Assembly: GCA_036384915.1 (NCBI GenBank)
Contig: DASVLJ010000030.1
Coordinates: forward strand, 62,001-126,000
Length of the DNA: 64,000 bases
Direction of reading: 5' to 3'
Source: PKWO01 sp036384915
GTDB lineage: Bacteria; Pseudomonadota; Gammaproteobacteria; Burkholderiales; Burkholderiaceae_D
Part shown: positions 61,006 through 64,000 of the stretch, piece after piece
How positions within the stretch are numbered: position 1 is the stretch's first letter
Layout of the letters: each line of letters starts with the position of its first letter
Made by a program: the position numbers and the translations under genes
The notes under the pieces: generated by a model
What the model saw: the letters and a program-made list of their open reading frames with translations, nothing else
The model's database searches: none
Told to the model about the DNA's origin: nothing

Positions 61006-61758
61006 TCAGAAGCCTTTGAAGCCGCTTTGGCCGGATTGCCGCACCGTGCCGTTGCCCTGCTTCATGAGCGTTTGCGTGGCGTCGGTCTGGTTGGATTGGA
61101 TTTGCGCCTGCGCGGCCAGGAAGTTCGACTGCGATTGCGTCTGCGCGGCGATCAGCTGGCGCAGCTTCTGCAATTGGTCGATGGTCTGGCTGGCGATCAT
61201 GTTGCCGGCCTGGACGGCCTGCAGCGCACCAGGCGAGCCGGCGGAAATACCTTGAATCTGCTGGATGGCGGCCCGCTCGCTGGTGAACTGGCTGGCGTTC
61301 ATGCCGGCCGCCTGCAGGGCGGAATTGAGGCCGTCGAATGCCTTGCCGATCAGGGCTTTGTACTGGCTTCCGTAATTGGTCGCGCCGGCGCTTTGCGCAT
61401 AGCCGGGATATGCCTGGCGAAACTGCTGGTCGATGTTGCCGGCCGCATAGCTGATGGCTGTGGTTTGGCTGACCAGTTGCGTGAGCTGGGTTAAATCCTG
61501 CTGCGCCTGACCCCACAGCTGCTGCGGGGCTGCGATCAGGTTTTGCAGCTGCGTATGCACGTCGTTCATCGTCTGCAGCGTCTGCTGGACCTCCGTGTAC
61601 AGCTGCGACGATTGAATGACCAGCTCGCCATTGTTCAGAATCTGCGTGACTTCGGTTGCGCCGCCGTTGCCGGCGACACTGCCGGCGTTGGCTGTTGAAA
61701 CGATTAAACTGCCAGCGAGTGCGGCGATAACTTTCTTACGTAGGGTGGTCGATACCAT
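61006..61758 (-). CDS. trbJ: Conjugal transfer protein TrbJ
   Basis: A 250-residue periplasmic protein of the TrbJ (VirB5-like) family. The signal peptide (VIAALAGSLIVSTANAG) is followed by a long helical, Gln-rich body (ELVIQSSQLYTEVQQTLQTM, AAPQQLWGQAQQDLTQLTQL, IDQLQKLRQLIAAQTQSQSN). The start at 61758 follows AAGGAG by six bases; the in-frame ATG at 61764 touches the Shine-Dalgarno and is unlikely. The tail GNGTVRQSGQSGFKGF mirrors that of TrbK. It is the first gene of trbJ-trbK-trbL and begins next to the oriV-like region. Confidence 0.88.
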   Translation of the reverse strand: MVSTTLRKKVIAALAGSLIVSTANAGSVAGNGGATEVTQILNNGELVIQSSQLYTEVQQTLQTMNDVHTQLQNLIAAPQQLWGQAQQDLTQLTQLVSQTTAISYAAGNIDQQFRQAYPGYAQSAGATNYGSQYKALIGKAFDGLNSALQAAGMNASQFTSERAAIQQIQGISAGSPGALQAVQAGNMIASQTIDQLQKLRQLIAAQTQSQSNFLAAQAQIQSNQTDATQTLMKQGNGTVRQSGQSGFKGF

Positions 61759-61782
61759 GTGCATCTCCTTTCGTGCCGCCAG

Positions 61783-61977
61783 TTATCCACAGGCGGCGGG
61801 GTTAAATAAATGGTTAAAAACTGGTTAACTGACTTTCCAAATCGCTGGAAACGCAAGCCAGGTAAGACTTTCCGCGTTACGGTGCGTGCGCCATAGGTTG
61901 GAATTGCGTGCGTCATAGTTCGAGGGTGCGTGCACCATAGGTTGGATTTTTCGATGTGCCGCGTGCACCATAGGTTG
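61783..61977. other. Iteron-type replication origin (oriV)
   Basis: Between trbJ and trfA. It has a perfect DnaA box TTATCCACA (61783-61791), an AT-rich block 61800-61832 with three GGTTAA repeats (61800, 61812, 61823), and four 17-bp iterons. Iterons start at 61884, 61906, 61928 and 61961, that is 22, 22 and 33 bases apart, all multiples of 11. The order DnaA box, AT-rich block, iterons, initiator gene is that of RK2-like origins. Confidence 0.85.
61884..61977 (+). repeat. Four 17-bp iterons
   Basis: Consensus GCGTGCACCATAGGTTG. Copy 1 (61884-61900) has one change, copy 2 (61906-61922) has five relative to it at the 3' half and centre, and copies 3 (61928-61944) and 4 (61961-61977) are identical. 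All run in the same direction. They are the expected binding sites of the TrfA-type initiator encoded immediately to the right. Confidence 0.85.
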
Positions 61978-61982
61978 TGCAC

Positions 61983-62954
61983 TCATAGCCGCTCCACGTG
62001 GACCAGGTCGCCACGGATTTCACCCCATTTGAGGAAGCCGACCCGTACAAGCTCAGCAAGCGCGGCATCGACCTGCTGCTTGAATTTGCGGGCGTTGGCT
62101 TGCTCCTTGACCTTTAAAAGGCGGGCTTTTTGGATATCTGTCAGCCGCCGAGCTTGCTCAGATTCGACGATCTTCTTGGCATCGATGGCAGTGCAACCCG
62201 AAGCGTTTTGCAGGGTGGAAAGCCGAATCGCAAAGGGCCGGCTGTGTGAGGCGTAATAGCCGTGGAGCCATGTCGCAAGCCCCGTTGGTAACGCCAACCG
62301 CTGCCCCCACTCCAAATGCGTGAAATGCACATCGCCGAACAACTCAACCATTTCTGGCGCAACGAATACGCGCCAGGTATGCAAGCGAGCGCCGGTGACT
62401 TCATCGAGCCATTCGAACTTTGGAATCATGGAGAGGCTTACCCCTTTACCCAGGCGCGGCGAGTGGATTGATAGCGAAGTCGCCTGCATTCGCTGCAGGC
62501 TGCTGCACAACTGGTCAATGTGGTTTGCGCTTGGATACGACTTAGTCAGGCGCAGCGCCTGGACCATGCTGTATGCGGTGAACTCGACCGGGCTGCCGAT
62601 GGGCACCTCTTTCGCCAGATGAATCAGCTGCAGCCATACCGATTCATCGGTCTGGCGCAGCTCTTCCCCGGTGAAGCTGATGCGCGCCGACTGGTCGATG
62701 ATCGCTATCGTTTCGTTTTTGAAATAACGCCGGGGCTGGTTGCGGTTCCTCGCGTTGAACAGCGCGGAACGCAGGATTTCGTTCGGCATGCAGCGGATTT
62801 CGTCGCCCCACAGAGGGAGCTGCACGGCGATTGGCTGCTTCGGCGCTTCTGGTGCCCGTGGCTTACCTTTGGCGCGCTCTGCCATGCTTTGGACGAGTGC
62901 CAGAAGATCTGTGCGGCTTGGAGGCAATGCATCGCCTACCGACTGGATCGTCAT
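61983..62954 (-). CDS. trfA: Plasmid replication initiator TrfA
   Basis: A 323-residue initiator of the TrfA family (winged-helix, iteron binding). Family segments include QPIAVQLPLWGDEIRCMPNE, ALFNARNRNQPRRYFKNETI, RISFTGEELRQTDESVWLQL, AYSMVQALRLTKSYPSANHI and LALPTGLATWLHGYYASHSR, all characteristic of TrfA. It binds the iterons immediately downstream and recruits host DnaA and DnaB at the origin. Its length falls between the two forms of RK2 TrfA. A small HTH gene ends 14 bases upstream and may be cotranscribed, in the position occupied by ssb in RK2. Confidence 0.93.
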   Translation of the reverse strand: MTIQSVGDALPPSRTDLLALVQSMAERAKGKPRAPEAPKQPIAVQLPLWGDEIRCMPNEILRSALFNARNRNQPRRYFKNETIAIIDQSARISFTGEELRQTDESVWLQLIHLAKEVPIGSPVEFTAYSMVQALRLTKSYPSANHIDQLCSSLQRMQATSLSIHSPRLGKGVSLSMIPKFEWLDEVTGARLHTWRVFVAPEMVELFGDVHFTHLEWGQRLALPTGLATWLHGYYASHSRPFAIRLSTLQNASGCTAIDAKKIVESEQARRLTDIQKARLLKVKEQANARKFKQQVDAALAELVRVGFLKWGEIRGDLVHVERL

Positions 62955-62968
62955 AAACGGCGCTCGCC

Positions 62969-63190
62969 TTACTTCGTAGCTACATCGCTCAAGAACTGAG
63001 CGACTTCCGCAGTTCTAAAAAACAGCCGACGCCCGACTTTGAGCTTGGCCGTATTGATGCGCTGTGCGAGTTCGCTGTCAGACCGTAGGAACATGCGCGT
63101 TGCTTCCTGTGAGCGGTCCAACAGGCTGGCAAGGCCGGTAAGTGGCATAAGTGGGCCAAAACGCTCCACCAACTTCTCTTCCATCGTCAT
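62969..63190 (-). CDS. Small HTH (excisionase-like) protein
   Basis: A 73-residue protein. MPLTGLASLLDRSQEATRMF is a likely helix-turn-helix segment and LKVGRRLFFRTAEVAQFLSD resembles the wing/RHH end of excisionase or AlpA-type regulators (K-V-G-R-R-x-x-F-x-x-x-E-V). It probably regulates trfA or assists recombination. It precedes trfA by 14 bases. Upstream, 63198-63230 has an imperfect inverted repeat (GCATTCCTT / AAGGATGC) that might be its operator. Confidence 0.6.
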   Translation of the reverse strand: MTMEEKLVERFGPLMPLTGLASLLDRSQEATRMFLRSDSELAQRINTAKLKVGRRLFFRTAEVAQFLSDVATK

Positions 63191-63278
63191 GATTCAGCAT
63201 TCCTTACGTTGATTGACGATTGAAGGATGCCAAGGACTGCGGTATGCTTAAACTTCTATAGTTTTCGAATTAGTGGAC

Positions 63279-64000
63279 ATGGTGAGCGCGACAGTAGTCC
63301 CGATTTGGCCAGGGTGTGATGCGCATATCGAGAGCGCAATCAACGCATTCTTGCGTTTGTGGGGACCATACTCCGCGAAATCACATCGGCATTCGATTTT
63401 TCGACTGTTGCGCGAGGAACTCGATCCCGCCTGGCTCGTCCTTCGTGAGCGTGCCCCAGCATTACGCCCCGAAGCGTTGAATCACGCATGGCTGCGGTAT
63501 CAAAATGATCGAGTTCGCCGGTCCCTCGCTCAATGTGAACAGCCAGACGTAGAAGGGACTTACGTTTTAAGCGCACTCGCTCAACATCTCGGCTTCAATG
63601 AACTCGACTGGTTCATCAAAACGGTGACGCACAATGCGCTAGAGAGGTTTGATGATTTTGAGTTGGTGCCAACACTGGACAGTCTGCGAGCATTGATGAT
63701 TGCATGCAGATCAAAACGACCCAAGCGGATACAGCATGGAAAGGTGAAGCTCATACCGGGAAAGGAGAAGTGTCGATTCTGCGAAAAGCTGACGGAACTC
63801 GCCGCATTCATTGAAAACCGTGTCCAGCCCGACACGAGGCTTAGTTCGCTATATTGCAGCGAACACAAGTCCAAAAAAGCCAGCAAGTCAGTGTCCCACG
63901 AATACCAGAAGGCGAGGCGAAGCAAAGTGGTATTCGACCGAGAACTAGAGCGACTAGACCGGCAAAGCTGGGCGGGAATCAACATACCTGGCGCGAAGTC
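63279..64000 (+). CDS. Hypothetical protein with CxxC...CxxH motif, partial
   Basis: An open frame of 240 codons from ATG at 63279 to the window edge with no stop. The first 130 residues are helical, with WPGCDAHIESAINAFLRLWG, LDPAWLVLRERAPALRPEAL and DWFIKTVTHNALERFDDFEL. Further on, KEKCRFCEKLTELAAFIENR then SLYCSEHKSKKASKSVSHEY places Cys-X2-Cys and Cys-X2-His as a probable zinc site. The basic C-terminus suggests nucleic-acid binding. No family was recognised. It is divergent from the HTH-trfA unit. Coding on this strand is judged from the lack of stops and plausible protein composition. Confidence 0.6.
   Translation, partial: MVSATVVPIWPGCDAHIESAINAFLRLWGPYSAKSHRHSIFRLLREELDPAWLVLRERAPALRPEALNHAWLRYQNDRVRRSLAQCEQPDVEGTYVLSALAQHLGFNELDWFIKTVTHNALERFDDFELVPTLDSLRALMIACRSKRPKRIQHGKVKLIPGKEKCRFCEKLTELAAFIENRVQPDTRLSSLYCSEHKSKKASKSVSHEYQKARRSKVVFDRELERLDRQSWAGINIPGAK

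Noticed and set aside
63198..63230. Imperfect inverted repeat upstream of the small HTH gene as an attachment site
   Set aside because: The arms match imperfectly and there is no second copy; at most an operator, so only mentioned under that gene.

Overview
The window is 64 kb of GC-rich bacterial DNA in two parts. Positions 1 to about 49,400 read as chromosome of a betaproteobacterium, most likely Burkholderiales and plausibly Oxalobacteraceae. This is an inference from gene content: de novo NAD genes split as nadB and nadA-nadC, a type 2 ArgC, QueE with the CX14CX2C cluster known from Burkholderia, DUF2917 and DUF4124 proteins, and a four-gene branched-chain 2-oxoacid dehydrogenase operon. 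No rRNA, tRNA, CRISPR array or complete insertion sequence was seen.

Chromosomal part, left to right: a PAS sensor fragment and a PAS-GGDEF diguanylate cyclase; a creatininase-family protein, a YVTN beta-propeller and a DUF2252 protein; a hemerythrin-like protein; a DUF1800/DUF1501 export pair; a penicillin-acylase-type Ntn hydrolase; nadB; an operon of an alpha/beta hydrolase with a LytS/LytR-type two-component pair; cystathionine beta-synthase with a cystathionine gamma-lyase type enzyme (reverse transsulfuration); a TPR protein with a glycosyltransferase-like C-terminus; nadA-nadC; a three-gene envelope cluster with two CxxCH proteins around a DUF3570 beta-barrel; ybiT; LD-carboxypeptidase; argC; an aminotransferase; a queE-queD-tadA operon whose products all serve the tRNA wobble base; an XRE regulator divergent from a Tat-exported hydrolase; lpd-E2-E1beta-E1alpha; and a LysR-controlled cluster of small secreted or redox proteins.

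From about 49,405 the content changes abruptly. An 18-bp sequence identical in coding sense to the 3' end of guaA (Thr-Ile-Glu-Trp-Glu-stop) marks the junction and is probably the left attachment site of an element integrated at guaA. Inside lies a tightly packed minus-strand operon: serine recombinase, a DnaJ-type zinc-finger protein (candidate restriction endonuclease), a DNA methyltransferase, an AlkA-family DNA glycosylase and an abortive-infection protein with a HEPN-like motif. This is the best candidate for an undescribed defence system in the window.

To its right is a plasmid backbone: histidine phosphatase, GIY-YIG-like protein, traB, two HicB-like proteins, a ribbon-helix-helix/topoisomerase-zinc-finger fusion, trbL-trbK-trbJ, trfA and a small HTH gene. 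Between trfA and trbJ is a textbook iteron origin: a perfect DnaA box, an AT-rich block with three GGTTAA repeats, and four 17-bp iterons at 22, 22 and 33 bp steps. Two 14-bp copies of GCGTGTACACGCTG and two arrays of 11-bp repeats suggest shared operators and a partition or transfer site. The simplest reading is a TrfA-type conjugative plasmid, or its remnant, carried in an integrated island that continues beyond the right edge.
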